Positions 1 to 8,600 are shown, numbered from the stretch's first letter. The stretch is DNA of 64,000 bases from Actinoplanes sp. NBRC 103695 (GCF_030269485.1 NZ_BSTL01000012.1:62001-126000); one strand, 5' to 3'. The notes: generated from the letters alone by a model not told the origin. Translations and numbers: made by a program.

Positions 1-1
1 C

Positions 2-955
2 CTTGATGCGCTTCCGGCCTCACCGCCGCTGACCGGCGAGACGCTGGCGGCCGCCCGGGCGGCGATTCCGCCGCCTCCACCGCCGTCGGGACTGGTCGAG
101 CACGCCGATCTGACCATCCCCGGCGACCCCACGGTCCGGGTCCGGCTCCACCGCCGCCTGGACGTCGCGGCCGAGTTACCGGGCATCCTCGCGATTCACG
201 GCGGCGGTTACGTGATGGGCGACGCCGCCACGGACGACGCGTTGTTCGAGCAGTGGTGCCTGCGGTTCTCCTGCGTCGGGGTCTCGGTCGACTACCGGTT
301 GGCCCCGGAGACGCCCTATCCGGGACCGCTCGACGACTGCTACCGCGCGCTGCGCGCGGTGCGGCAGCGGTCGGCCGAGCTGGGCATCGACCCCGCCCGG
401 ATCGGCATGTTCGGGGTGAGCGCCGGCGGTGGCCTGGCGGCGGGTCTCAGCCTGCGACTGCGGGACCGCGGCGAACCCGGTGTGGCCTTCCAGGTCCTGC
501 TGTACCCGATGCTCGACGACCGGCAGGTCACGCCGTCCAGCCGATGGACCGACGTCCCGCGCTGGGACCCGGTCGCGAACCGGTTCGGGTGGCGGTCCTA
601 TCTGGGCGCGATCGACGGCACGCCGGAGGTACCGCACGAAGCCGCTCCGGCGCGAGCCACCGACCTCGGCGGACTGCCACCGACGTGCGTGATCGCCGGG
701 ACCGTGGACGGCTTCTACGACGAGGACGTTGCCTTCGCCGAACGGCTGCGCGATGCCGGCGTCCCGGCCGAACTTCACGTCTTCGCCGGCGGCTGCCACG
801 GCTTTGCCACTCCGGCCTGCCAGGCGCCGCTCGCCATCCGTGCCCGGCAGGTCATCGACGACTGGCTGGCCGGTCACCTCGAGGGCCCACGTCCCGCCGG
901 CCCGGTGGCGCAGGACGAGCCGTTCCACGCCGCGACGATAAGGAGAACCGCATGA
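2..955 (+). CDS. Alpha/beta hydrolase, hormone-sensitive-lipase family (5' end outside window)
   Basis: Carboxylesterase of the HSL/family IV type, probably cytoplasmic, hydrolysing a short or aromatic ester. The reading frame is open from the left edge, so the start lies upstream; 317 residues are visible. The oxyanion-hole motif HGGGYVMG is followed by YRLAPE, the nucleophile elbow GVSAGG, an acid-region segment GTVDGFYDED and the His segment GGCHGF, in the order and spacing usual for the family. The stop overlaps the ATG of the dioxygenase gene (ATGA), so it is translationally coupled to the gentisate genes. Inference: it may release the aromatic acid that the next enzymes degrade. The substrate cannot be read from the sequence. 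Confidence 0.85.
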   Translation, partial: LDALPASPPLTGETLAAARAAIPPPPPPSGLVEHADLTIPGDPTVRVRLHRRLDVAAELPGILAIHGGGYVMGDAATDDALFEQWCLRFSCVGVSVDYRLAPETPYPGPLDDCYRALRAVRQRSAELGIDPARIGMFGVSAGGGLAAGLSLRLRDRGEPGVAFQVLLYPMLDDRQVTPSSRWTDVPRWDPVANRFGWRSYLGAIDGTPEVPHEAAPARATDLGGLPPTCVIAGTVDGFYDEDVAFAERLRDAGVPAELHVFAGGCHGFATPACQAPLAIRARQVIDDWLAGHLEGPRPAGPVAQDEPFHAATIRRTA

Positions 956-1998
956 GCACACGTCGATTCGAAACGCCGGACCCGGAGCTCGACCTGCTGT
1001 ACCGGGATCTGGCCGACCAGGACCTCCAGCCGTTGTGGGAGCTCAAAGGCCTGTTGACGCCGACTCCGACGGTGCGGTCGGTGCCGCACCGGTGGACGGC
1101 GAAGGAACTGCGCGCCCTCGGCGAGCGGGCCGGGCATCTCGTCCCGATCGACCGTGGCGGCGACCGCCGGGTGCTGGCCTGCGCGAACCCCGGGCTGGAC
1201 GGCGCTCCGTACGCGGTCTCGACACTGTGGGCGGCAGCGCAGTACCTCGGCCCGCACGAGGTGGCGCCGGCCCACCGGCACACGCCCGCAGCCCTGCGCT
1301 TCGTGCTCGAGGGAACCGGCGTGTGGACCTTGGTCGACGGCGACCCGCTGGCGATGTCGGCCGGCGACCTGATCCTCACGCCCAGTTGGAGCTTTCACGA
1401 GCATCACAACACCGCCGACCAGCCGATGCTCTGGATGGACGTCTTGGACCTGCCGATGGTCGCCGCCCTCGAGGCGGTGTTCTTCGAGGAGGGGCCCAGT
1501 GAGGAGGTGGAGCGGCTGACCGCGACCGTCTCCGACTCCGAGCGCCGCTACGGCAACCCCGGACTGCTGCCACCGCCCGGCCTGCGCGCCCGGCCCCGGC
1601 ACTCGCCGCTGCTCGCGTACCGATGGGCCGACACCGACCTGGCGTTGTCCCGGCGCCTGGACGCCACCGGGGCGGAATTCGCCACCCTGGCGTACGTCGA
1701 CCCGACGCGCGGCACGGACGTCATGCCGACCATGCGGTGCGAAGCCCATCGCGTCCGCGGCGGGTCGCGCTCCCCGCTCGTCCGGCAGACCGGCTCCCGG
1801 ATCGCGACCGTCTTCCGGGGCAGCGGGGTGGCGGTAGTCGGCGAACACCGCTTCGACGTCGCACCGGGCGACATCCTCGCCATTCCCTCCTGGACGCCGT
1901 GGCGGCTCGAAGCGCATGACCCGCTCGACGTGTTCTCCACCAGCGACGCGCCGGTTCTGGACGCACTGGGCCTTTACCGGGAGGAGGAACTGTCGTGA
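952..1998 (+). CDS. Gentisate 1,2-dioxygenase (bicupin)
   Basis: Ring-cleaving Fe(II) dioxygenase converting gentisate to maleylpyruvate. The 348-residue protein has the two cupin halves expected. The first carries HRHTPAALRFVLEGTG with two His ligands and a downstream acidic/His stretch (SWSFHEHHN); the second half near residue 255-345 is the degenerate cupin typical of the family. Length matches known gentisate dioxygenases (about 340-380). ATG at 952 is chosen because AAGGAGA lies 6 bases upstream and the codon overlaps the previous stop. The gene ends in a GTGA overlap with the hydroxylase. Position between an esterase, a hydroxylase and an FAH hydrolase fits the gentisate pathway. Alternative: a close 1-hydroxy-2-naphthoate or salicylate 1,2-dioxygenase, which belong to the same family. 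Confidence 0.9.
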   Translation: MSTRRFETPDPELDLLYRDLADQDLQPLWELKGLLTPTPTVRSVPHRWTAKELRALGERAGHLVPIDRGGDRRVLACANPGLDGAPYAVSTLWAAAQYLGPHEVAPAHRHTPAALRFVLEGTGVWTLVDGDPLAMSAGDLILTPSWSFHEHHNTADQPMLWMDVLDLPMVAALEAVFFEEGPSEEVERLTATVSDSERRYGNPGLLPPPGLRARPRHSPLLAYRWADTDLALSRRLDATGAEFATLAYVDPTRGTDVMPTMRCEAHRVRGGSRSPLVRQTGSRIATVFRGSGVAVVGEHRFDVAPGDILAIPSWTPWRLEAHDPLDVFSTSDAPVLDALGLYREEELS

Positions 1999-3191
1999 GT
2001 GCCGCCGACCCGCGCCCGGCCGAGCGGCGCATCCCGCTCCTGATCGTCGGTGGGGGCATCGGTGGTCTCGCCGCGGCCCTGGCCATCGCCCGTACCGGCC
2101 GGACGGTGCACCTGATCGAGCAGGCGGCCGAGCTCACCGAGATCGGCGCGGGGCTGCAGATCGGGGCGAACGCCACCCGCGTGATGGACCGGCTCGGCAT
2201 TCTCGAGGCGGCGGAAGCGGTCGCGGTCCACCCGGAAAGGGCGGTCATGCGCGACGCGACGACGGGGGAGACGCTCACCGTGCTGACCCTGGGCGACACC
2301 TATCGCCGGCGCTATGGAGTCCCGTACCTCGTCATGCACCGCGGCGATCTGCTGCAGATCCTGCTCGACGCCTGCACCGCGAATCCGCTGATCACCCTGG
2401 AGACCCGCCGGCACGTCACCAGCTGCCGGGTGAAGCCGGACGGCGTGACGGTCACCTGCGAGGACGGCCAGGTCTACCGGGCCGAGCTGGTGGTCGGGGC
2501 GGACGGCCTGCGGTCCGCGCTGCGCAAGCTGTTCGTCGACGACGAACCGGTCTGCAGCGGGTACGTGGCGTATCGCGGCACCATGCCGATCGAGAACGTC
2601 GAGTCCGACGTCGACGGCAACGACGTCGTGCTGTGGATCGGGCCGCAGCTGCACCTCATGCAGTACCCGGTGCGGTCGGGCGCGCTCTACAACCAGGTCG
2701 CCGTCTTCCACAGCAAGACCTTCGCCGCCGGCGGCGGCGGGAGCACACCCGAGGAACTGGACGACGCCTTCGCCCCGACCGTCAAGCCGGTCCGGCTCAG
2801 CGCGGCTTCGGTCTCCCGCATCCGGCACTGGCCGCTGTACGACCGCGAGCCGCTCACCTCGTTCGTCCACGGCCGGCTGGTGCTGATCGGCGACGCCGCA
2901 CATCCGATGCTGCAGGTGCTCGGGCAAGGCGCGTGCCAGGCTCTCGAAGACGTCGTCGTGCTGGCCGATCAGCTCGCCGCCCACCCGGATGACCTCGCCA
3001 CGGCCCTGGCCTCGTACGACCAGGCACGAGTCCCACGGACGACTCGATGCCAGCGGACCGCCCGCCCCTGGGCGGACGTGTGGCACCTCACCGACCCGCT
3101 CGCGATCGCGCTGCGGAATCGGATCTTCCGTACCCGAGCGGACGACGACTACAGCGATGTCGACTGGCTGTACGCCGAACTCCCGGCCTGA
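1995..3191 (+). CDS. FAD-dependent aromatic hydroxylase, probably 3-hydroxybenzoate 6-monooxygenase
   Basis: Flavoprotein monooxygenase of the salicylate/3-hydroxybenzoate hydroxylase group, 398 residues. The N-terminal dinucleotide-binding motif is VGGGIGGLAAALAIARTG (about residues 16-33), the FAD/NADH motif VVGADGLRSALRK is near residue 165, and the FAD ribityl motif LIGDAAHPM is near residue 297. GTG start at 1995 overlaps the dioxygenase stop, giving tight coupling. Because the preceding gene cleaves gentisate, the likely reaction is 3-hydroxybenzoate plus NADH and O2 to gentisate. Salicylate 1-hydroxylase (to catechol) is a homologous alternative but fits the neighbours less well. Confidence 0.85.
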   Translation: MSAADPRPAERRIPLLIVGGGIGGLAAALAIARTGRTVHLIEQAAELTEIGAGLQIGANATRVMDRLGILEAAEAVAVHPERAVMRDATTGETLTVLTLGDTYRRRYGVPYLVMHRGDLLQILLDACTANPLITLETRRHVTSCRVKPDGVTVTCEDGQVYRAELVVGADGLRSALRKLFVDDEPVCSGYVAYRGTMPIENVESDVDGNDVVLWIGPQLHLMQYPVRSGALYNQVAVFHSKTFAAGGGGSTPEELDDAFAPTVKPVRLSAASVSRIRHWPLYDREPLTSFVHGRLVLIGDAAHPMLQVLGQGACQALEDVVVLADQLAAHPDDLATALASYDQARVPRTTRCQRTARPWADVWHLTDPLAIALRNRIFRTRADDDYSDVDWLYAELPA

Positions 3192-3227
3192 TCCTCGTCC
3201 CCGCAACCGTTACCTCGGAGGTCTTCC

Positions 3228-4127
3228 GTGAAGCTCTGCAGTTTCCTGGATCCGTCCGGCGAGCACCGGGTCGGTGTGGTCACCGCGGCCGGTGTCGTCG
3301 ATGTCACCACACAGGTCCCGGCCGGCGGTCCGGGCGGTCCCATGCGCCGGCTGCTGGCGGCCGGCACCGACCTGACCACCTTGCGCACCGACGGCCCGGT
3401 CGTCGAAGGCGCACGGCAGCTCCCCCCGGTTCCTGATCCCTCGAAGATCGTCGCGGCGCCGGTCAACTATCGCGACCACCAGACCGAGATGAGTCAAGAC
3501 AGCCACATCGCAGCGCTCGGAGTCTTCCTGAAGGCGCCGAGCTCGCTGATCGCCGACGCCGAGCAGGTCGTGTTGCCGTACCACGATCGACGCTTCGACC
3601 AGGAAGGCGAGCTCGCGGTGGTGATCGGTCGGCGGGCCCGCCACGTGCGGACGCAGGACGCGGCCGACTACGTTGCCGGCTACACCTGCCTGCTGGACAT
3701 GACCATGCGCGGCGGCGAGGACCGATCGGTGCGCAAGAGCTTCGACACCTTCACACCCACCGGACCGCACCTGGTGACACCGGAGGAGGTGGGTCCGCTG
3801 GACGACCTGGAGTTGCACACCTGGGTTGGTGGAAAGCTGCGCCAGCGCGCCGACATCCGCGACTTGATCTGGGCAGTCCCCGACCTGATCGGCTATGTCA
3901 GCTCTGTCATGGAGCTGCTGCCCGGTGACATCATCGCTACCGGCACACCGGCGGGTGTGGGCGCGGTACACGACGGCGACGACATCACCGTCGAGATCAC
4001 TCGGGTCGGACGGCTCAGCGTGACGGTGACCGGCAAGGGAGCCACCGCTTGCCCCACCCGCGGCAAGAACAGCGGGCCCCGGCCTCCCGCCGAGCTCACG
4101 CCCGCTTTCGAGCGGGGCCGACGCTGA
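3228..4127 (+). CDS. Fumarylacetoacetate hydrolase family protein, probably fumarylpyruvate hydrolase
   Basis: Divalent-metal hydrolase of the FAH fold, 299 residues, expected to cleave fumarylpyruvate (or maleylpyruvate) to fumarate (or maleate) plus pyruvate as the last gentisate step. Visible family signatures are NYRDHQTEM, FLKAPSSL, the metal-binding segment FDQEGELAVVIGRRA, and LLPGDIIATGTPAGVG near the C-terminus. The GTG start at 3228 has GGAG 7 bases upstream and sits 36 bases after the hydroxylase stop. No maleylpyruvate isomerase (glutathione or mycothiol type) is found in the window. Either it lies upstream of the left edge, or maleylpyruvate is hydrolysed directly. Confidence 0.85.
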   Translation: MKLCSFLDPSGEHRVGVVTAAGVVDVTTQVPAGGPGGPMRRLLAAGTDLTTLRTDGPVVEGARQLPPVPDPSKIVAAPVNYRDHQTEMSQDSHIAALGVFLKAPSSLIADAEQVVLPYHDRRFDQEGELAVVIGRRARHVRTQDAADYVAGYTCLLDMTMRGGEDRSVRKSFDTFTPTGPHLVTPEEVGPLDDLELHTWVGGKLRQRADIRDLIWAVPDLIGYVSSVMELLPGDIIATGTPAGVGAVHDGDDITVEITRVGRLSVTVTGKGATACPTRGKNSGPRPPAELTPAFERGRR

Positions 4128-4168
4128 CGGTGGGAGGGTTCCACGGCAGATACCTAAACCGCTATAAC

Positions 4169-4183
4169 GCACAAATTTTGTGC
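4169..4183. promoter_or_regulatory. 15-bp perfect palindrome downstream of the gentisate operon
   Basis: GCACAAA-T-TTTGTGC is a perfect inverted repeat in an AT-rich patch between the FAH gene and an AraC-family relic. A TATAAC string lies immediately to its left. It could be an operator for a lost regulator or a weak terminator. No following T-run is seen, which makes an operator slightly more likely. Confidence 0.35.
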
Positions 4184-4197
4184 ATCAGACGCCCTCT

Positions 4198-4440
4198 CTA
4201 GTGGCTTGATGATCTGAGTCGGGCGCGGTGTTCGCCGGGAGTCATGCCGTGGGCACGTCGGAAGGCTCGGCTGAAGGCGTGCGAGGAGCTGTAACCGACC
4301 GCGGCCGAGATGGTTTCGACCGGGTCGTCGGTGTCGCGGAGCCGGACCGAGGCAAGATCCATGCGCCAGCGGGTCAGGTAGGCGCCGGGCGACCCGGCCG
4401 CGGCAGCTGAATCCCTGCTCCACCTGGCGGCGAGCACACT
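4198..4440 (-). pseudogene. C-terminal fragment of an AraC-family regulator
   Basis: On the minus strand the last roughly 75 codons before a stop at 4198 encode the AraC C-terminal helix-turn-helix region: YLTRWRMDLASVRLR, then ETISAAVGYSSSHAFSRAF, then HGMTPGEHR. The first helix-turn-helix is already degenerate, and the cupin-type ligand domain that precedes it in the family is absent, because the frame upstream runs into the LysR gene. No start codon or ribosome site serves it. I read it as a relic left by a deletion. Confidence 0.7.
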
Positions 4441-4466
4441 GGGCGTTGGGCCGGCCTCCGGGCTGC

Positions 4467-5345
4467 TCAGCTGCTCCGATCGGCCGGCGCGATGGCGGCG
4501 GCAACCGCGCGGACCCCGGTGCGGGTGTCGGAGCGGTGCACGACCCAGGTACTCATCGGCTGGATGAGCCCGTCGAGCGGCCGCCACGGCCAACCGATCA
4601 GCTGCTGGCTGGCGGTGTAGGACCCGACGAGGACGGCGTCCGCGTCCGCCGCCTCCGCGCTGGGCAGGGCGTGCTCGACGAACTGCGCGAAGATCCAGAT
4701 CGGGTGAACGCCGCCGGCCATGGCGGCGGCGACCACACCGTCCTGCTGGGTCGGGACCTGGTCGCGCGAATGGATCAGGATGCGGAGACCGTCGAGGTCG
4801 GCGACGGTGTAAGCAGCGCGTCCGGCGAGCGGGTGGCCGGGGCGCGCCGCCATGCCCAGCGGTTCCTGCCACAGCAGCCGCGCGGTCAGGTCGCCGACCG
4901 GCACCTGGTGGACGATCGCGACGTCGAGGCGGCCACGCTGAAGCAGCCGCAGTTGCTCGGTGCTGCCGGCTTCCATGTAGCGAACGGTGCAGCCGGGCAC
5001 GTCGGTCGCGAGCGCGCGGGTGGTGGCGAGGATCCAGTCACCCGGTATCCCGGGTGGGAGGCCTACAGTGACGATCTCCTGCGGCCGGGCCTCACCGGCC
5101 AGCACCTCGCCGGTCGCGGCGGCGAGGGACAGGAGCTGGCGTGCGTGTCCCAGCAGGGCGGCGCCGGCCGACGTCAGGCTGACGCCGGTGCGGGTGCGCT
5201 CGAACAGCTGGTGGCCCAACTCCTCCTCCAGCGCGCGGATCTGCCGGCTGAGGGCGGGCTGGGCGATCAGCAGGTGGGCGGCCGCGCGACTGAGGGAGCC
5301 GCGGTCGGCAATGGCGACGAAGTAGCGCAGGTGGCGTAGCTCCAC
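4467..5345 (-). CDS. LysR-family transcriptional regulator
   Basis: DNA-binding regulator of 292 residues. The N-terminal winged helix-turn-helix begins ELRHLRYFVAIAD and contains the recognition stretch AQPALSRQIRALEEELG; an effector-binding periplasmic-type domain follows. GTG at 5345 is chosen because the protein then begins at the canonical LysR N-terminus and AGGA lies 7 bases upstream; GTG at 5348 and ATG at 5366 are also possible. It is divergent from the operon starting at 5440 with a 94-base gap, the usual LysR arrangement, so it probably controls that operon. The tail carries extra residues rich in Ala. Confidence 0.88.
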   Translation of the reverse strand: MELRHLRYFVAIADRGSLSRAAAHLLIAQPALSRQIRALEEELGHQLFERTRTGVSLTSAGAALLGHARQLLSLAAATGEVLAGEARPQEIVTVGLPPGIPGDWILATTRALATDVPGCTVRYMEAGSTEQLRLLQRGRLDVAIVHQVPVGDLTARLLWQEPLGMAARPGHPLAGRAAYTVADLDGLRILIHSRDQVPTQQDGVVAAAMAGGVHPIWIFAQFVEHALPSAEAADADAVLVGSYTASQQLIGWPWRPLDGLIQPMSTWVVHRSDTRTGVRAVAAAIAPADRSS

Positions 5346-5439
5346 CACGCCATCCTGCCCGGCCATGCCTCCGGGGCATGGCCGGGGGTGCGCGATCGGT
5401 CCTGGACTCGGTCCGTCGGCGTGACCTTTACTGCGAGGC

Positions 5440-6273
5440 ATGACGGTGAATCTCGGGATCTGTTCGGTGTCGTTGTTCGACCACACCCCGGATCAGGCCA
5501 TTGCGACCGCGGTGGCCGCCGGGTACGGCGGCATCGAGTGGCGGGTCACCGACGCGGGCGCCGGAGCGGGCACCGACCGGTTCGACGCCAATCTCTGCAC
5601 CCTAGCGCCGGGCGAGGTGGCGGAGGCGGTGGCGGGTTGCGTGAGCGCCGGCCTGACGGTGATCGGCCTCGACACCTACGTCGACTCCGGCGACCGGGAC
5701 AGCGCCGAGCGGGCGTTCGCCCTCGCCGCCGCGACCGGGGTGCCGTGGATCCGGTTCCGTGCCCCGTGGCGCGACGGCACCGGTTTCCGGCAAGCGTTCA
5801 GCGCGGCCACCGCGTTCGTCGCGTACCTGGAGCGGCGCGGTGCCGTCCATGGCGTCCGCGCCTTGCTGGAGCTGCACCAGCGGACGATCTGCCCGAGCGC
5901 GTCGCTGGCCCATCGGCTCCTTTCCGGAACCGATCCGGCCGCGGTCGGCGTGCTCTATGACGCCGGGAACCTGATGATCGAGGGCTACGAGGACCATCAG
6001 ATCGCGCTCGAACTGCTGGGTCCGTACCTGGCGGGAGTGCACCTCAAGAATGTCGCGTTCGACCGTCCACCGGGCGGCGGGGTGTGGCGGCCTCGCTGGT
6101 CCCCGCTCGACGACGGCGTGGTCGATGTCGCGGGGCTGCTGGCGGCCTTGGACGCGGTCGATTTCGACGGCTGGGTCTCGCTGGAGGACTTCAGCGATGA
6201 CCGCTCGCCTGCCGACACGGCACACCACAACGCGGCGGTGCTCGCTCGGCTGAGCGTCGGGACGCCGTCGTGA
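5440..6273 (+). CDS. Sugar-phosphate isomerase/epimerase family protein (TIM barrel)
   Basis: A 277-residue AP-endonuclease-2-type TIM barrel. The N-terminus LGICSVSLFDHTPDQAI and the repeated AGYGGIEWR and LLELHQRTICPS strands are characteristic, as are LYDAGN and GVHLKN, which supply metal-binding His/Asp/Glu residues. The fold includes hexose isomerases, inosose dehydratases and 3-dehydroshikimate dehydratases. With an SDR, hydrolase and cupin downstream, a dehydratase or isomerase of a cyclic polyol or carbocycle is plausible but unproven. First gene of the operon facing the LysR regulator; it ends in a GTGA overlap with the SDR. Confidence 0.8.
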   Translation: MTVNLGICSVSLFDHTPDQAIATAVAAGYGGIEWRVTDAGAGAGTDRFDANLCTLAPGEVAEAVAGCVSAGLTVIGLDTYVDSGDRDSAERAFALAAATGVPWIRFRAPWRDGTGFRQAFSAATAFVAYLERRGAVHGVRALLELHQRTICPSASLAHRLLSGTDPAAVGVLYDAGNLMIEGYEDHQIALELLGPYLAGVHLKNVAFDRPPGGGVWRPRWSPLDDGVVDVAGLLAALDAVDFDGWVSLEDFSDDRSPADTAHHNAAVLARLSVGTPS

Positions 6274-7034
6274 CCGCGATAGAGCCGGTTGCGGTGGTGA
6301 CCGGCGGCGCCGGTGTGCTCGGTGGGGCCATCGGTGCCCGGCTCAGCAGTAACGGAAGCGCTGTCGTGCTGGTGGATCTGGACGCCGGCGTCGTCGCGGC
6401 CCGGGCCGCCGCCATCGCCGCCGCTACCGGGCGGCCGGTGGCGGGCTGGGCATGCGACGTCACCGATGCCTCCGCCGTCGCCATCCTCATGCGGCGTGTC
6501 CGGGACACCTTCGGCCGGCTCGATCAGCTGGTCAACAACGCCGCTGTCACCGGGCACGGCGGGCTCGCCGGGGTGACCCGGGAGAGCTGGGAGGTGGTGA
6601 TGGCGGTGAACGTATGGGGGCCGGCCGCGCTGTGCCAGGCCGCGATCCCGCTGTGGAAGGCGACCGGCGGCGGTCGGGTCGTCAACATCACCTCGCGGAC
6701 CTGGGTGAGCGGCGGGCCGGTCGCCTACACCACGTCGAAGGCCGGGATGGTGGGGTTGACCCGCTCGCTTGCGGTGGAACTGGCGCCGCTGAACGTCACG
6801 GTGAACGCGGTGGCACCGGGCATGGTCGCCACCCCCCTCACGCGAAGCGGACGCTCGGAGCAGGAGTTCGCCGAGTTCAGCGAGCGGCACCGGGCCATCA
6901 CCCCGTTGGGGCGCCTCGCGACCCCGGACGACGTCGCCCACGCCGTGGCCTACCTGGCCTCGCCCGGCGCCGGCTTCGTCACCGGCGAGGTGCTGCATGT
7001 GTGCGGTGGCGCTCAACTGGCGGCGACCCCGTGA
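6270..7034 (+). CDS. Short-chain dehydrogenase/reductase (classical SDR)
   Basis: NAD(P)-dependent oxidoreductase of 254 residues. TGGAGVLGGAIG is the cofactor motif, LVNNAAVTG the structural NNA motif, ITSRTW holds the active-site Ser, and YTTSK the Tyr/Lys pair. The C-terminus ending GEVLHVCGGAQL is the usual 3-oxoacyl-reductase-like close. An acidic residue after strand 2 (VLVDLDAG) suggests NAD preference. The GTG start at 6270 overlaps the isomerase stop and its own stop overlaps the next GTG, so this is a strictly coupled operon gene. Substrate unknown. Confidence 0.88.
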   Translation: MTAIEPVAVVTGGAGVLGGAIGARLSSNGSAVVLVDLDAGVVAARAAAIAAATGRPVAGWACDVTDASAVAILMRRVRDTFGRLDQLVNNAAVTGHGGLAGVTRESWEVVMAVNVWGPAALCQAAIPLWKATGGGRVVNITSRTWVSGGPVAYTTSKAGMVGLTRSLAVELAPLNVTVNAVAPGMVATPLTRSGRSEQEFAEFSERHRAITPLGRLATPDDVAHAVAYLASPGAGFVTGEVLHVCGGAQLAATP

Positions 7035-7843
7035 CCGGCCGGCCCGGCATCGTGCTGCACTACGACGACGGCGGCCCGGGCGACCGAGGCCCCGCTGCCG
7101 CGGACACGCCGATGGTGCTGGTCCATGGCTGGCTGGGCTCGTCCGACGCCTGGTCGGCGCAGCTGCCGTTGTTGCGCTCCCGGCGCCGTGCGGTCGCGGT
7201 CGACCTGCGCGGACACGGCGGGAGCGACACGCCCGGCCACGGGTACGGGACGGCGGACCTCGCCGCCGACCTGGCCGAGACAGTCGAGCACCTCGGTATC
7301 GCGCCGGTCGTCGTGGTCGGCCATTCGATGGGCGCGTCCGCGGCCACCGTACTGGCGGTGCGCCGGCCCGACCTGGTGCGCGCGCTGGTGCTGATCGATC
7401 CTGACTACGCGGGCGACCCGGCGGGTCGGGCGCTGCTGCAGTCGATCGCCGACCGGCCCGACGACGACGCCGTTCACGTGGGGGTGATCGAGCTTTTCGC
7501 GCGCCGGATCGACGCCGCGACGACCTCCACTCAGCTCCGGGACCGGCACCGGCGCGAGGTCATGGCTGTGGCGCCCGCGGTCGTGACCGCCAGCCTGCGG
7601 GCGAACATCGACGACCCGAGTTCGATCCGCTTCCGGCCCGCGGCTGAGCCGGTGCTCGCCCGGCGCACGCAACCGGTCCTGTCCTTCCACCGCGACGGGG
7701 AGCGCGCCCGGCTGGAGGAAACGCTCGCGACCCATCCGGCGTCGCGAGCCGTCCTGGTACCCGGCGCGGGGCACTGGATCCACCAAGAACAGGTCGATCT
7801 CGTCGACGCGGAGACCGAACGCTGGCTCGCCTCACTCGACTGA
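7031..7843 (+). CDS. Alpha/beta hydrolase
   Basis: A 270-residue alpha/beta-fold hydrolase. LVHGWLGSSDAW supplies the oxyanion hole, GHSMGASAA the nucleophile Ser, and PGAGHWIHQE the catalytic His; the acid is probably in the cap-proximal segment after strand 6. The start is GTG at 7031, overlapping the SDR stop. The family covers C-C bond hydrolases (meta-cleavage product type), lactonases and esterases, any of which would fit a degradative operon. No membrane or secretion signal. Confidence 0.85.
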   Translation: MTGRPGIVLHYDDGGPGDRGPAAADTPMVLVHGWLGSSDAWSAQLPLLRSRRRAVAVDLRGHGGSDTPGHGYGTADLAADLAETVEHLGIAPVVVVGHSMGASAATVLAVRRPDLVRALVLIDPDYAGDPAGRALLQSIADRPDDDAVHVGVIELFARRIDAATTSTQLRDRHRREVMAVAPAVVTASLRANIDDPSSIRFRPAAEPVLARRTQPVLSFHRDGERARLEETLATHPASRAVLVPGAGHWIHQEQVDLVDAETERWLASLD

Positions 7844-7871
7844 CCGCGACTCGTCCGCGACGAGAGGAACC

Positions 7872-7937
7872 ATGAACATCGAACCTCGTGGCCGTTCCAC
7901 CGCGGCTCATCGCAGACCGTCCGTGCCTACTTTCTGA
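7872..7937 (+). CDS. Candidate 21-codon ORF ahead of the nitroreductase gene
   Basis: An ATG preceded by GAGAGGA opens a 21-codon frame (begins MNIEPRGRSTAA, ends VPTF) whose TGA overlaps the GAGGAG ribosome site of the next gene. The spacing suggests translational coupling or a leader peptide rather than an enzyme. The peptide is Arg/Pro/Ser rich with no recognisable family. It could be chance, since such short frames are frequent in GC-rich DNA. Confidence 0.3.
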   Translation: MNIEPRGRSTAAHRRPSVPTF

Positions 7938-7945
7938 GGAGCACC

Positions 7946-8596
7946 ATGCCCGACCTGCTCGAACTCTCCGCCGAGGACGTCCTCACCACTACCCGCGCCG
8001 TCCGCCACCGCCTCGACCTCGACAAACCCGTCGACCCGCGGATCATCCAGCGATGCGTCGAGATCGCCCTGCAGGCGCCGACCGGCCGCAACCGGCAGCG
8101 GGCCGCCTTTGTCGTGGTCACCGATCCGCAGCGGCGCGCCGCGCTCGCCGACCTGTGGCGCCGCGGGCGAGCCGCCGGGGGCACCCCGATCTCCGAGGAG
8201 GACATGCGGCGCGCCTATGCCAGGCCGCGGTCCATGGAGATGGTCTGGTCCGGGCTCGACCACCTCGACGCCAATCTGCACCGGGTCCCGGCACTGGTCG
8301 TACCCTGCATCACCGGTCGGACAGACGACGCACCTGTGTCTGACCAGGCCGGAACCTGGGGTTCGGTCCTCCCGGCGGTCTGGAGCTTCATGCTCGCCGC
8401 CCGGATGCACGGCCTGGGCACCTGCTGGACCACGTCCAACCTGCCGGTGGAACGGGACGTGGCCGACCTGCTCGGCATCCCGCACGCCGAGGTCATGCAG
8501 GCCGCGCTGATCCCGCTCGCGCACACGGTCGGCACCGACTTCCGGCCGGCGCACCGTGTCCCGGTCGACGAGGTCCTGCACTGGGAACGGTGGTGA
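7946..8596 (+). CDS. Nitroreductase-family FMN flavoprotein
   Basis: A 216-residue nitroreductase-fold protein. The N-terminal TTTRAVRHRLD and ALQAPTGRNRQ segments are the FMN-phosphate binding region. WSFMLAARMHGLGTCWTT is the conserved helix that contacts the flavin, and the C-terminal HRVPVDEVLHW closes the family domain. Strong GAGGAG ribosome site 5 bases before ATG. In this family the reaction may be reduction of nitro or quinone groups or a dehydrogenation. It is the fourth enzyme of the LysR-facing operon and is followed directly by a cupin gene. Confidence 0.85.
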   Translation: MPDLLELSAEDVLTTTRAVRHRLDLDKPVDPRIIQRCVEIALQAPTGRNRQRAAFVVVTDPQRRAALADLWRRGRAAGGTPISEEDMRRAYARPRSMEMVWSGLDHLDANLHRVPALVVPCITGRTDDAPVSDQAGTWGSVLPAVWSFMLAARMHGLGTCWTTSNLPVERDVADLLGIPHAEVMQAALIPLAHTVGTDFRPAHRVPVDEVLHWERW

Positions 8597-8600
8597 GGTG

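Noticed and set aside
1974..3206. A 410-codon open frame antisense to the FAD hydroxylase
   Set aside because: The hydroxylase motifs on the plus strand are unambiguous; the antisense translation has no domain and extreme Asp/Arg/Val composition.
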